Shown here: positions 1-6,879 of the stretch, piece by piece
Position numbering within the stretch: the first letter of the stretch is position 1
Layout: each line of letters begins with the position of its first letter
DNA from: RUG11867 sp964472425
GTDB taxonomy: Bacteria > Bacillota_I > Bacilli_A > RF39 > UBA660
NCBI GenBank assembly: GCA_964472425.1
Contig: CAYYLF010000005.1
Coordinates: 1 to 43,217, forward strand
Length of the DNA: 43,217 bases
Direction: 5' to 3'
Program-made: the position numbers and the translations under genes
Notes under the pieces: generated by a model
The model's database searches: none
The model's input: only the letters and a program-made list of their open reading frames with translations
What the model was told of the DNA's origin: nothing

Positions 1-227
1 TCATGGACCAATACAACAAGGGAAATACGCGCATGAAGGCGAACATCCAATGGGGCTTCGATGAAGGCGAGAAGGTTGGATTGGAAAAAGGCGAACATAT
101 AGGACTCGAAAAAGGTCTTGAAACTACTGCGACCAACATGCTAAAAGATGGATTATCTGAAGAAATGGTTCACAAGTATACAAAATTGCCACTTGAAAAA
201 ATCAAAAACATCGCCATGATGCTATAA
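1..227 (+). CDS. C-terminal fragment of an Rpn/PD-(D/E)XK nuclease family protein
   Basis: The gene enters from the left edge and only its last 74 or so codons are present. The visible part has a Gly/Glu/Lys repeat (units like GLEKGEHI and GLEKGLET) followed by a helix with a GLSEEMVHKYTKL motif. This is how many Rpn (recombination-promoting nuclease, PDDEXK_2) proteins end: a charged G-x-E-x-G linker and a short helical tail. The nuclease core lies outside the window, so the family call rests on the tail alone. Members are linked to DNA cleavage and are often found in many copies per genome. A rare coiled linker of another protein could look the same. Confidence 0.55.
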   Translation, partial: MDQYNKGNTRMKANIQWGFDEGEKVGLEKGEHIGLEKGLETTATNMLKDGLSEEMVHKYTKLPLEKIKNIAMML

Positions 228-232
228 ACAAA

Positions 233-258
233 AAAGAAACTTTTCTCAAAGTCTCTTT
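233..258 (-). terminator. Rho-independent terminator of the ferredoxin gene
   Basis: On the minus strand a 10-bp stem with one mismatch (AAAGAGACTT pairing with AAGTTTCTTT) is followed by a run of T. It sits 5 bases beyond the ferredoxin stop and may also serve the converging gene on the plus strand. Confidence 0.7.
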
Positions 259-263
259 CAACA

Positions 264-563
264 CTACTCTTTATGATTGCAATCGCAATTATCACATTCA
301 CAAGGGTCACAATCGCATCCTTCGCAATCACAATCCTCACAATCGCAATTCTCGCATTTGCAGTCGTCCACATCGTCCAAAGTAATCGCGCCAGTCGGAC
401 AACCTTCCATCGCGACTATTGCCTCTTTGTTGTCATCTTCGACGAATTCGACCAACGGTACAGACTCACCATCTGGTCCACAACCGAACAGCTTTCCGTT
501 GTCTACTTGCATACAAGCTCCACAACGGATACATTTACTTTCATCTACTAAAACTTTTTTCAT
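264..563 (-). CDS. Single-cluster ferredoxin with a Cys-x-Cys repeat tail
   Basis: A small electron carrier of 99 residues. Cys11, Cys14 and Cys17 (CIRCGAC) and Cys55 (GCPTGAI) are the usual ligands of one [4Fe-4S] cluster, as in short 4Fe ferredoxins of Firmicutes; an additional Cys28 is present. After residue 67 comes a tail not expected in the family: six CxC pairs in five-residue steps (CDCED, CDCEG, CDCDP and so on), 12 cysteines in all, rich in Asp and Glu, ending NHKE. The tail resembles a metal-binding, metallothionein-like segment; its role is inferred. The ATG at 563 is chosen because TAAGGAGG lies 8 bases upstream. An in-frame start at 584 would lie upstream of the predicted transcription start. 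It is transcribed alone, divergently from the next gene. Confidence 0.85.
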   Translation of the reverse strand: MKKVLVDESKCIRCGACMQVDNGKLFGCGPDGESVPLVEFVEDDNKEAIVAMEGCPTGAITLDDVDDCKCENCDCEDCDCEGCDCDPCECDNCDCNHKE

Positions 564-583
564 TACATATTCCTCCTTAGACA

Positions 584-612
584 ATTATAGAGTAAATTTC
601 ATTCTAAAGCAA
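584..612 (-). promoter_or_regulatory. Sigma-A promoter of the ferredoxin gene
   Basis: On the minus strand TTGCTT (607-612) and TATAAT (584-589) are separated by 17 bases. Transcription should start near 577, about 13 bases before the ATG, right at the Shine-Dalgarno sequence. Confidence 0.75.
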
Positions 613-620
613 GTTTATAT

Positions 621-648
621 TTGATTATGAGACAAAATATGATAAAAT
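621..648 (+). promoter_or_regulatory. Promoter of the tail-anchored protein gene at 665
   Basis: TTGATT at 621-626, a 16-base spacer and TAAAAT at 643-648, preceded by TGA (extended -10). It lies back to back with the ferredoxin promoter. Confidence 0.55.
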
Positions 649-664
649 GATAATGGTGAAGAAT

Positions 665-1618
665 ATGAGTTCTAGAATGGATAAATATTATAAAGAAAAA
701 CAAACCCCTGCCGAAAGTAGAACGAATCGCAACAAAAACATCTACGACGATGTGTCCGACGACAACTACGAAAAACTGAATCTTACGAGCAATGTTTCGA
801 TTATCAAAACTGATGCTGACCTCGACCTCGACAGTATCAAAGAAATCATAAACGAAAAATATGACAAAAGAAAACCAAAAACTCCTTCTATAGAAGATTA
901 TGACGAGGAAGCCGACGAGGATATCGACGAAGAAGAGACTAAAGAATACGACCTCAAAAAAGTAATCGAAACGGCACACAAGAACAAGACGCCAAACTAC
1001 GACCGAGAACGCTTTGAGCACCTTCGTGAAACCCAATATGACATACTAAACAGCCTATCGATTGCCCATGAAAGTATTCGAGGCGATGAAGAACTATCCG
1101 AAGAAGAAGCCACTTTGATGAATCTCATCAAGACAGTAAATGACAATGCCGAAAAAGCTCACAAAGATGACGATTCTGGCGACATCATGAGCGAACTTAT
1201 GGGTGGGGATGATACCGAAGTTTTAAAGCCGGTCTCTTTTGAAGACGAAGAAGAACCCGATAAAAAGCCTACTATTCTAGAAGAACTCGAAAAGACTAAA
1301 CAACTTTCTCGCAAAGAGATAGATACCGAACTCGACAAATTGAATGAACCGATTAAACCTACCGCAAACGACAAACCGAAAGATGACGAAAACGTAGAAG
1401 ACAAACGTGAACTTTCCAAAACTGAAGAACTTTCTAACTCCTTCTATACCGGAAATTACCAGATAGATGAAGATGACCTCGACGACTTTGTCGACCTCGA
1501 AAAAGAAATGAAGGGCGGAAGTGTACTCGTCAAAATCTTGATAGTCATAATCGTTCTGATAACTATCGCGGTAGCTATCTACCTTTTGAACACTTTTCTA
1601 AATTTGGGACTATTTTGA
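665..1618 (+). CDS. Acidic tail-anchored membrane protein, function unknown
   Basis: I do not recognise the family. The 317-residue protein has a long, very acidic and hydrophilic N-terminal part (many EEADEDIDEEE-like runs, probably disordered with coiled-coil stretches). A single hydrophobic segment lies near the C-terminus (VKILIVIIVLITIAVAIYLL), with a very short external tail, so it is likely held in the cytoplasmic membrane with its bulk in the cytoplasm. ATG 665 is preferred over ATG 647 because GGTGAAG stands just before it and the -10 element overlaps the earlier start. It has its own promoter and terminator, so it is monocistronic. Its position before yunB might hint at an envelope role, but nothing in the sequence proves it. 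Confidence 0.7.
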   Translation: MSSRMDKYYKEKQTPAESRTNRNKNIYDDVSDDNYEKLNLTSNVSIIKTDADLDLDSIKEIINEKYDKRKPKTPSIEDYDEEADEDIDEEETKEYDLKKVIETAHKNKTPNYDRERFEHLRETQYDILNSLSIAHESIRGDEELSEEEATLMNLIKTVNDNAEKAHKDDDSGDIMSELMGGDDTEVLKPVSFEDEEEPDKKPTILEELEKTKQLSRKEIDTELDKLNEPIKPTANDKPKDDENVEDKRELSKTEELSNSFYTGNYQIDEDDLDDFVDLEKEMKGGSVLVKILIVIIVLITIAVAIYLLNTFLNLGLF

Positions 1619-1630
1619 TGGTCTCTTTTT
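1606..1630 (+). terminator. Terminator overlapping the stop codon of the gene at 665
   Basis: GGGACTA pairs with TGGTCTC (two G-T pairs) around a TTTTGA loop, followed by five T. The TGA stop lies in the loop. Confidence 0.55.
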
Positions 1631-1643
1631 CATATATTTAAAT

Positions 1644-2330
1644 ATGAAAAGAATAAAACTTACCAATTGGAATGCACGGCTCGGCCCCAAAATACTCGTG
1701 ACTGTTCTTCTGAGTATAACTTTTGCGTACGCATTCGCGAGCATCTTGATTTCGAATCTGTCCTCAGAACTCACCAAATATGTAGGCGCAGTCGTCAAAA
1801 AAGAGAATACTCTCATGCTCAAAGAAGCTTTTCATGCAATAACTCCGACCGACCTCGATACTCAAAACCTCATTTCGGTCATCAAAAATTCCAACGACGA
1901 AATAACCGAAGTCGATTTCGACATGAAGGCGAGCACATCCTTGCTTTCCGAAATTACCTCCCAACTGAACTCTAACCTCCACGATTACAACTTCCTAGGC
2001 TATAGAATCGACGTTCCTGTCGGCCTCCTCTCTCAAAATCCCATTTTCGCAAACGTCGGACCCAAAATCCCCATCAAAATCGAACTCCAAGATGTGGCCT
2101 TGGGAAACGTCCGCACCTCCGTCAAGCCTTTTGGCATAAACAACTGCCTGATAGAAGTTTATTTGGACATATTCATACGCACCTCTATACTCTATCCCTT
2201 CGAAGTGCTCGAAGTCGACTCCGAATACTCCTCCCTCGTCGCTTCTAAAATAATCACGGGAAAAGTTCCCAATTTCTTTGGAGGAGCACTCACTAGAGAA
2301 AGTGACACGATCGACATACCTATCACGTAA
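1644..2330 (+). CDS. yunB: Sporulation protein YunB homologue
   Basis: A 228-residue protein with one N-terminal transmembrane helix (residues 15-37) and an extracytoplasmic domain. The core block reads PVGLLSQNPIFANVGPKIPI, then a V-x-T-S/V-K..GINN.LIEVYLDI block and a VPNFFGG near the end. These match the signature of YunB, known in B. subtilis as a sigma-E dependent protein needed for efficient sporulation; its biochemical role is not known. No clear Shine-Dalgarno sequence stands before ATG 1644, and the preceding terminator T-run ends only 13 bases upstream, so the leader must be very short or absent. The nearby yutD and yutH homologues strengthen the call. Confidence 0.85.
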   Translation: MKRIKLTNWNARLGPKILVTVLLSITFAYAFASILISNLSSELTKYVGAVVKKENTLMLKEAFHAITPTDLDTQNLISVIKNSNDEITEVDFDMKASTSLLSEITSQLNSNLHDYNFLGYRIDVPVGLLSQNPIFANVGPKIPIKIELQDVALGNVRTSVKPFGINNCLIEVYLDIFIRTSILYPFEVLEVDSEYSSLVASKIITGKVPNFFGGALTRESDTIDIPIT

Positions 2331-2365
2331 CCCGAGATATTTATCTATCCAATCTATAAAATGTG

Positions 2366-2374
2366 TGATATAAT
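2366..2374 (+). promoter_or_regulatory. Extended -10 promoter of the XRE gene at 2403
   Basis: TGATATAAT at 2366-2374 is a perfect extended -10 element; no good -35 is seen. The leader carries GATAGGAGA before the ATG. Confidence 0.6.
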
Positions 2375-2402
2375 CGCTACATGATAGATAGGAGAATCGA
2401 TT

Positions 2403-2837
2403 ATGCATATTACTACTACTACCAAAACACTAGACCCCTTAAAAGTCGGACAATTGATAGAACAAAAGCGAAAAGAAAAAAACTGGACCCAAGAAGAACT
2501 AGGCCACAAAGTGCTTGTAACTAGAAAAGCCATATCCAAGTGGGAAGCAGGTAGAAGCGTACCTAATATAGATATGGCTTGTAATCTTTCTCGCGTTTTC
2601 GATATAACGCTAGATGAACTTCTCAGTGGCGAAGCCAGAACTATCGTCACCAAAAAAGAACCTAAATTCTTCCATTTCTTTTCGAACATTCGCCATAAAA
2701 CGAAAAAGAAATCTCATACTATGATCAACTTCAATTTCCATTGGAATTGGACTTGGAATTTCAAAAATAAAACCATCAACTTCGGCAACACGAACATCAC
2801 TTCAGACCAAACTGACGATGAAAACGAAAATAATTGA
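2403..2837 (+). CDS. XRE-family transcriptional regulator with an unusual C-terminal tail
   Basis: Residues 13-70 form a helix-turn-helix of the Cro/CI type: VGQLIEQKRKEKNWTQEELG, then V.RKAISKWEAGRSVPNIDM and a DITLDELLSGE end, the usual XRE layout in Firmicutes. It should bind DNA as a dimer. Beyond residue 80 comes a short basic stretch and then an odd Asn/Trp/Phe-rich segment (NFNFHWNWTWNFKNKTINFG) that I cannot assign. It does not look like a membrane helix, because charged and polar residues alternate with the aromatic ones; it may be a beta strand or sensing tail. AGGAG 9 bases upstream supports ATG 2403. It stands alone, between a promoter and a strong terminator. Confidence 0.85.
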   Translation: MHITTTTKTLDPLKVGQLIEQKRKEKNWTQEELGHKVLVTRKAISKWEAGRSVPNIDMACNLSRVFDITLDELLSGEARTIVTKKEPKFFHFFSNIRHKTKKKSHTMINFNFHWNWTWNFKNKTINFGNTNITSDQTDDENENN

Positions 2838-2840
2838 CAC

Positions 2841-2879
2841 AAAAAAGGAAACGACCTATATCGACAAGTTTCCTTTTTT
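2841..2879 (+). terminator. Strong terminator after the XRE gene
   Basis: A perfect 12-bp inverted repeat (AAAAAAGGAAAC and GTTTCCTTTTTT) starts 4 bases after the stop; its second arm ends in six T. Confidence 0.85.
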
Positions 2880-2948
2880 GGTCGTCCCTTTTTTTTGAGG
2901 CAAACTAAGAAAAATGTTTCTAAAGGTCTTTCACTTCAAAAAAAAGTA

Positions 2949-2957
2949 TGCTATAAT
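2949..2957 (+). promoter_or_regulatory. Extended -10 promoter for the gene pair at 2983 and 3801
   Basis: TGCTATAAT at 2949-2957, 26 bases before the ATG at 2983. The leader repeats the GATAGGAGA...TCGATTATG pattern seen before the gene at 2403. Confidence 0.6.
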
Positions 2958-2982
2958 TGTGCAAGATAGGAGACTGTCGATT

Positions 2983-3783
2983 ATGAATGAAACTGTTTTT
3001 ATAAATGATTTTATTTCGATTGGTATGTTCGACTATTTCGAAACTGGAAAAGTCGTGACTTTTGAGGCTCACATAATCGAATGTTTGTGCGACATATATG
3101 GAACAGACAAACTCCGCCGCATTTACGAAACCAAAGACGAGGCCGGATTCGCATCTCTTCTCCATACCTACGGATTATCACGCAATATATACGATAATTT
3201 CCTGCGAGACACCATGCGTTATCTTAACTTCAAAGCAGAAAATGCGAAAGACCCTTCCATCAAATCCGACATCGCCTCCAAAATAGAGGTATTCATCATC
3301 ATGATGTTCATCTACAAATGTTTACTCATCGAACCGACTCTAGAAGAAATGAGTCATTTCGAAAACGATTTGCTTAACAACTTCCAAATGATAAAACTAC
3401 ATTTCAATACCTCGCTTAGTCCTAACAAGACGAGAGAAATATGGGATAAGAAAAAGCGTATGCTCACCGACAATGTCGAACTCGTCGAAATAAAACCGGA
3501 ATACCTAGATGAATTCACTTATGCAAAATTTGGCACGAGCCTTCAAGACGTCAAAAAGATGGATTACCGCATGGTCACCGAACTCAATAACTATATTAAA
3601 GATAAAATAAATACGATAACCGTCGAAGAAGAAAAGTATCAAACAAAGCCTAAAAATAAAAAAGGCCTCTTCGCAAACACGGCTCTATCGACCGGAAGTG
3701 GATATGCCGATGCTCTTTTAATCGCGGCCATAATTGCAACCGAGATGTCCATCGCACTCATTTACTTATTCTTGCACATGTAA
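2983..3783 (+). CDS. Tail-anchored protein of unknown function
   Basis: A 266-residue protein I cannot assign. Most of it is a hydrophilic, largely helical cytoplasmic domain; the last 25 residues are hydrophobic (ADALLIAAIIATEMSIALIY), giving one C-terminal membrane anchor. ATG 2983 is chosen over the upstream in-frame ATG 2914 because TAGGAGA lies before it and because the -10 element at 2952-2957 lies between the two. The next gene, yutD, starts 17 bases after the stop with no terminator between, so the two are probably one operon. Confidence 0.7.
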   Translation: MNETVFINDFISIGMFDYFETGKVVTFEAHIIECLCDIYGTDKLRRIYETKDEAGFASLLHTYGLSRNIYDNFLRDTMRYLNFKAENAKDPSIKSDIASKIEVFIIMMFIYKCLLIEPTLEEMSHFENDLLNNFQMIKLHFNTSLSPNKTREIWDKKKRMLTDNVELVEIKPEYLDEFTYAKFGTSLQDVKKMDYRMVTELNNYIKDKINTITVEEEKYQTKPKNKKGLFANTALSTGSGYADALLIAAIIATEMSIALIYLFLHM

Positions 3784-3800
3784 AAAAATAGGGGGAAATT

Positions 3801-4079
3801 ATGATAAAGATACAAAATCAAAGTTACGAACTTATCAAGGAGGAGAAGAACGGCTTCGATGAAAATGCTTTCGAAGAAAGATATACCGACTTCTTTGCCG
3901 CCTACGATTATATAGTCGGCGATTGGGCGTATGGGAAACTCCGCCTAAAAGGTTTCAACGACGAGAGTAATCCACAATACAACAAGATAAACGACGCGTC
4001 TAAAATAGATGCATATCTCAAAAACTACTGTGCTTACGGCTGTAAATATTTCATACTAAAAAAGAATAAGGTTGAATAA
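3801..4079 (+). CDS. yutD: YutD family protein (DUF1027)
   Basis: A 92-residue soluble protein. The segments YDYIVGDWAYGKLRLKGF and INDASKIDAYLKNYCAYGCK match the conserved core of the YutD/DUF1027 family of Bacilli, including the conserved Cys pair near the C-terminus. The family's function is not established. AGGGGG is placed well before ATG 3801. It follows the tail-anchored gene at 2983 by 17 bases and probably shares its transcript. In B. subtilis yutD lies in the same neighbourhood as yunB and yutH, as it does here. Confidence 0.85.
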   Translation: MIKIQNQSYELIKEEKNGFDENAFEERYTDFFAAYDYIVGDWAYGKLRLKGFNDESNPQYNKINDASKIDAYLKNYCAYGCKYFILKKNKVE

Positions 4080-4125
4080 GCCGGCAATTTGTGATAATAT
4101 TTTATATAGAATAAGAGGGATTGAT

Positions 4126-5262
4126 ATGAACGAAAAAGTCAACATTACAAAGATGGACGGAGCAACTGTCCTTGCGGATATCATCTGTTACATCGAAAAC
4201 ACGAATACGAACAAAAAATACGTCTACTATACTTTGAACGAAATAGTAGGGGCTGGTCCAAGCAGTACGGTCAAAATATACGTATCTAAAATCAAGCAAG
4301 ATAATGCCACATTGGACACACCTATCACCGAAGAAGATTGGGGAGTATTGAAGGGATATATGGGTGATTCCCTCAAAGAGACTACCAACCCGGAAGTCAA
4401 ATATTTGCCTTTATCCGATTTGGGGACGCCTGTCTCAGTAAGTGACCGTGCAATTGCCATGCCTACTAGTTACGATTACATCAACAAACAAAGAGGACTC
4501 TATGCTCAGAGCGTCGCGACTGCTCCAGCAGAACCGGTCGCTCCAGCACCAACTGAACCGACTCCAGTACCTATGGAGACTCCAACTCCAGAGCCAACTG
4601 CCACTCCAGAACCTGCTACGACTGAAGTATCACCGACACCTAGTATCGAACCAACTCCAGTCGTTCCTAGCGAACCGACCCCGGTCGAGCCACCTATGCA
4701 AGAGCCAGCAGCTGAACCTACGCCAACTCCGGTTGACGAAAATATTGCTCCGAGTGAACCTACACCTGTAGCACCTCCAATAGAAGAGGCTTCTGCCCCT
4801 GAACCAACTCCAGCACCACAACAGACATTGAATCAAGTCTTAGAACAGTCTGCTTTGACACCGGATACGACCGACGACGAAACGGGAAGCGCTGCCACGC
4901 TCGAACCTATCGACTTGAATGAAATCGAAACTAAATATGCCGAAATGGTCGAGAGCATCAACCGTCTCAAAGAAAAAGAACTCGAAGCAGCCAAGAGATA
5001 CAACGCGACTCTCAAACTCAACAATATGCATACCGAACAACATACCAATTTTGTTCAAAATGATTTAGCTGAAACTCTTGGCACAAACCCAGCTCCGACA
5101 ATAGAACCAACTCCGGAGCCAGTCACACCTGAAGTTACTCCTGCTCCGAGTCCAAGTCCAGTCGTCGAACCGACACCTACTGCTACAGTCTTACCAGAAC
5201 CGACTCCGGTCACACCACAAGATCTCGAAACAAACTGGTTCGATATGCCAGCGAACAATTGA
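4126..5262 (+). CDS. DUF1292-like protein with long Pro/Thr/Glu-rich low-complexity segments
   Basis: The 378-residue product begins with a compact domain (residues 1-60, VLADIICYIENTNTNKKYVY) that resembles DUF1292 proteins such as YrzB. After about residue 120 it becomes a Pro/Thr/Glu/Ala-rich chain built from EPTP and APTP units. A charged coiled-coil stretch (residues 270-310, including MVESINRLKEKELEAAKRYN) interrupts it before the Pro/Thr segment resumes. No signal peptide or membrane helix is visible, so a cytoplasmic location is likely, which is unusual for Pro/Thr-rich chains. ATG 4126 follows AGAGGG; an earlier in-frame ATG at 4072 overlaps yutD and is less likely. TGATAATAT at 4092-4100 may be its -10. 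Confidence 0.65.
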   Translation: MNEKVNITKMDGATVLADIICYIENTNTNKKYVYYTLNEIVGAGPSSTVKIYVSKIKQDNATLDTPITEEDWGVLKGYMGDSLKETTNPEVKYLPLSDLGTPVSVSDRAIAMPTSYDYINKQRGLYAQSVATAPAEPVAPAPTEPTPVPMETPTPEPTATPEPATTEVSPTPSIEPTPVVPSEPTPVEPPMQEPAAEPTPTPVDENIAPSEPTPVAPPIEEASAPEPTPAPQQTLNQVLEQSALTPDTTDDETGSAATLEPIDLNEIETKYAEMVESINRLKEKELEAAKRYNATLKLNNMHTEQHTNFVQNDLAETLGTNPAPTIEPTPEPVTPEVTPAPSPSPVVEPTPTATVLPEPTPVTPQDLETNWFDMPANN

Positions 5263-5267
5263 CACCT

Positions 5268-5295
5268 CCGAACTATCAAAGTTCGGTTTTCTTTT
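5268..5295 (+). terminator. Terminator after the Pro/Thr-rich protein gene
   Basis: CCGAAC (5268-5273) pairs with GTTCGG (5281-5286) and is followed by TTTTCTTTT. Confidence 0.8.
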
Positions 5296-5584
5296 AAAAA
5301 ATGTCAACTACCTATTTCGATAATCGAAAAGAGTAGTTCATAGTTGCTCGCAAACACCTATTATGGGTGTACAATTTTCGTAGGACTTTACTTCTAAGAA
5401 CCGATTAGATATTGACCTCAGCCAAATAATTTTGTATAATGAAATCACAATAGGACAATAGGATACATTTATAGTAATAATCACTGACGTATACGATACC
5501 AAACCGATATCTTTTTGCCCTTAAAAAAAGAATAAAACTTTATATCGCGATTAACATAAAGTGAAATTGAAAAGGAAGAATATT
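5296..5584 (+). other. Non-coding stretch with a promoter and a long 5' leader
   Basis: With the terminator before it, this is the only gap over 300 bases. The first half holds two small inverted repeats (TCGATAATCGA near 5318 and ACACC/GGTGT near 5355-5372) with no clear role. A good promoter at 5412-5440 would give a leader of about 138 bases. I see no match to a riboswitch class I know and no open reading frame with a ribosome binding site. Confidence 0.5.
5412..5440 (+). promoter_or_regulatory. Sigma-A promoter of the surface protein gene at 5585
   Basis: TTGACC (5412-5417), 17 bases, TATAAT (5435-5440). The start would be near 5447, leaving an unusually long leader for this window. Confidence 0.75.
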
Positions 5585-6553
5585 ATGAAGAAAAGAAAGG
5601 TCACAACCGTAATAAAAAACAGTTTTAAAAAATTAAAATACATGGATAAAACTCAGATGCATTATTTTATGGTTATGAGTTTCCTTATCATGTTCTGCCT
5701 TTTCACTGGAGGAACTTACTCGTATTTCACATTTAGTAAGCACCTAAATGCCGCGACTATCACGATAGCTCGTTTAAACTACACCCTTTCGAGCCCATCA
5801 TCTGACTATGTAAATGGTACTGTATCAGTAGGTGCTGGAGAAACCAAAATAATCGAACTCGAACTCGCGAGCCACAATGCCGTCGAGACTAAATATGCAT
5901 TGCGTTATGCTAGTGAAAACTCCAATATAAAAGTCTATTACTCCGAAGAAGTTGGCAACAACGTGATGGGAACCATAGGACCTACCGGAAGTACCATTAC
6001 GATGAAAGTAATCATCAAAAACACCGGTTCGACAGCCGCAACGGTCGACTTTACGATACGCGGTGGTTACATCCAAAACACTGTCGAAACGAACATTCTA
6101 GAAGGATATTACGAAAACGACATAGTCGTTAGAACGGTACTCTTTACTGAATCGCTTACGAACGGAGTAATCAACCAAGGCTTCCCAGCCAAAGATGCCG
6201 GATATGCTTACCTTGCTACTCAATGCTCGAGCGGAGTCACGACGACATGGGATAACGATGCTTGGGAACTAACTATCGACGAAATAGGCCAACGCGTCGC
6301 TTGTGATGTCTACTTCAAGAAACCTACGAAAGACGTCGAGATATACTTCGTCCTCAAGAACAACGATGGAACGGTGACATTCTCAGAAGAAACTCCGAGC
6401 CAAGACAACTACACATTCGAAAGCACCCTCTGCAACAATGGCGCTACAGCCGAATGGGATGGAACAGCATGGGAGATGAACGCCTCAAATGTGACGAACA
6501 CTCAAACCATGTGTACAGGCTACTTCCAACAAAAATCGGGGGGGGGCCAGTAG
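5585..6553 (+). CDS. Membrane-anchored surface protein ending in a G9 tract (short form)
   Basis: The short form has 322 residues. A cytoplasmic N-terminus is followed by one hydrophobic segment (residues 26-48, ending in GGTYSYFTFS) that acts as signal or anchor. Next come a beta-rich domain (about 50-200) with G-A-G-E-T-K-I-I-E-L-E-L and I-K-N-T-G motifs typical of TasA/DUF11-like exported proteins, and then two repeats of about 60 residues, each with a WD...WE/WEL core between two Cys (C..GVTTTWDNDAWEL and C..GATAEWDGTAWEM). The frame then runs into nine G and stops 7 bases later. One more G would join it to the frame ending at 6801, giving 405 residues. ATG 5585 follows AAGGAAG; a GTG at 5561 is less likely. 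I do not know the function; adhesion is inference. Confidence 0.75.
   Translation: MKKRKVTTVIKNSFKKLKYMDKTQMHYFMVMSFLIMFCLFTGGTYSYFTFSKHLNAATITIARLNYTLSSPSSDYVNGTVSVGAGETKIIELELASHNAVETKYALRYASENSNIKVYYSEEVGNNVMGTIGPTGSTITMKVIIKNTGSTAATVDFTIRGGYIQNTVETNILEGYYENDIVVRTVLFTESLTNGVINQGFPAKDAGYAYLATQCSSGVTTTWDNDAWELTIDEIGQRVACDVYFKKPTKDVEIYFVLKNNDGTVTFSEETPSQDNYTFESTLCNNGATAEWDGTAWEMNASNVTNTQTMCTGYFQQKSGGGQ
6538..6546 (+). repeat. G9 homopolymer at a reading-frame switch
   Basis: Nine consecutive G. In the upstream frame they read Ser-Gly-Gly-Gly-Gln-stop. With ten (or seven) G the frame continues through Pro-Val-Ala-Asn into the next 250 bases. This is the layout of a slipped-strand phase-variation tract; a sequencing or assembly error in the run is the main alternative. 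Confidence 0.8.
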
Positions 6554-6801
6554 CTAATATTGTTACCATAACGTATAATGCACACCTCGCTAGTTTATCG
6601 TTCTATCAGCAAACATATGATTTATCACAGGGAGAAACCACATTAGGAACACTACCCACTATTACACCTCATGAAAACTGTGGTAATTGTAAATGGGACC
6701 AAAATATAAACGCAAATACACCTGTAACAGAAAATGCAACTTATACTTTAAATTGCGAAGCAATAATCACACCCCCAGTACCAGTTGAGCCATCAGGATA
6801 A
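6547..6801 (+). pseudogene. Out-of-frame 3' extension of the surface protein gene
   Basis: An open frame (minus one relative to the upstream gene) of 84 codons with no start codon or ribosome binding site of its own, so it can be read only as an extension. It encodes a beta-like segment (VTITYNAHLASLSFYQQTYD), a Cys pair (HENCGNCKWD) and a Pro-rich end (PPVPVEPSG). The bases are more A+T rich than upstream and lack the many TCGA words of the neighbouring genes. It could be an alternative C-terminal module or the remains of a longer gene. Confidence 0.6.
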
Positions 6802-6830
6802 ACAAAACATAGAATCAAAACAAAAACTGA

Positions 6831-6855
6831 GATAGATTAATTTCTATCTTTTTTT
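6831..6855 (+). terminator. Terminator after the surface protein gene
   Basis: GATAGA and TCTATC around TTAATT, followed by seven T. Its place after 6801 rather than after 6553 suggests that the extended frame is the full gene. Confidence 0.8.
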
Positions 6856-6879
6856 CATATACTTAATTGTGATAAAAAT

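Noticed and set aside
267..362. Short repeats in the ferredoxin tail as a possible CRISPR or minisatellite
   Set aside because: The 15-bp units have no spacers and are explained by the CxCxx protein repeat.
1620..1644. Sigma-E type promoter before yunB, and likewise before yutH
   Set aside because: Both have CATATA just after a T-run, but the distances to the start codons differ and no -35 is present; the same word follows another terminator before a sigma-A promoter.
5441..5584. Riboswitch or T-box in the long leader before the gene at 5585
   Set aside because: No conserved motif of a class I know and no terminator-like stem before the start codon.
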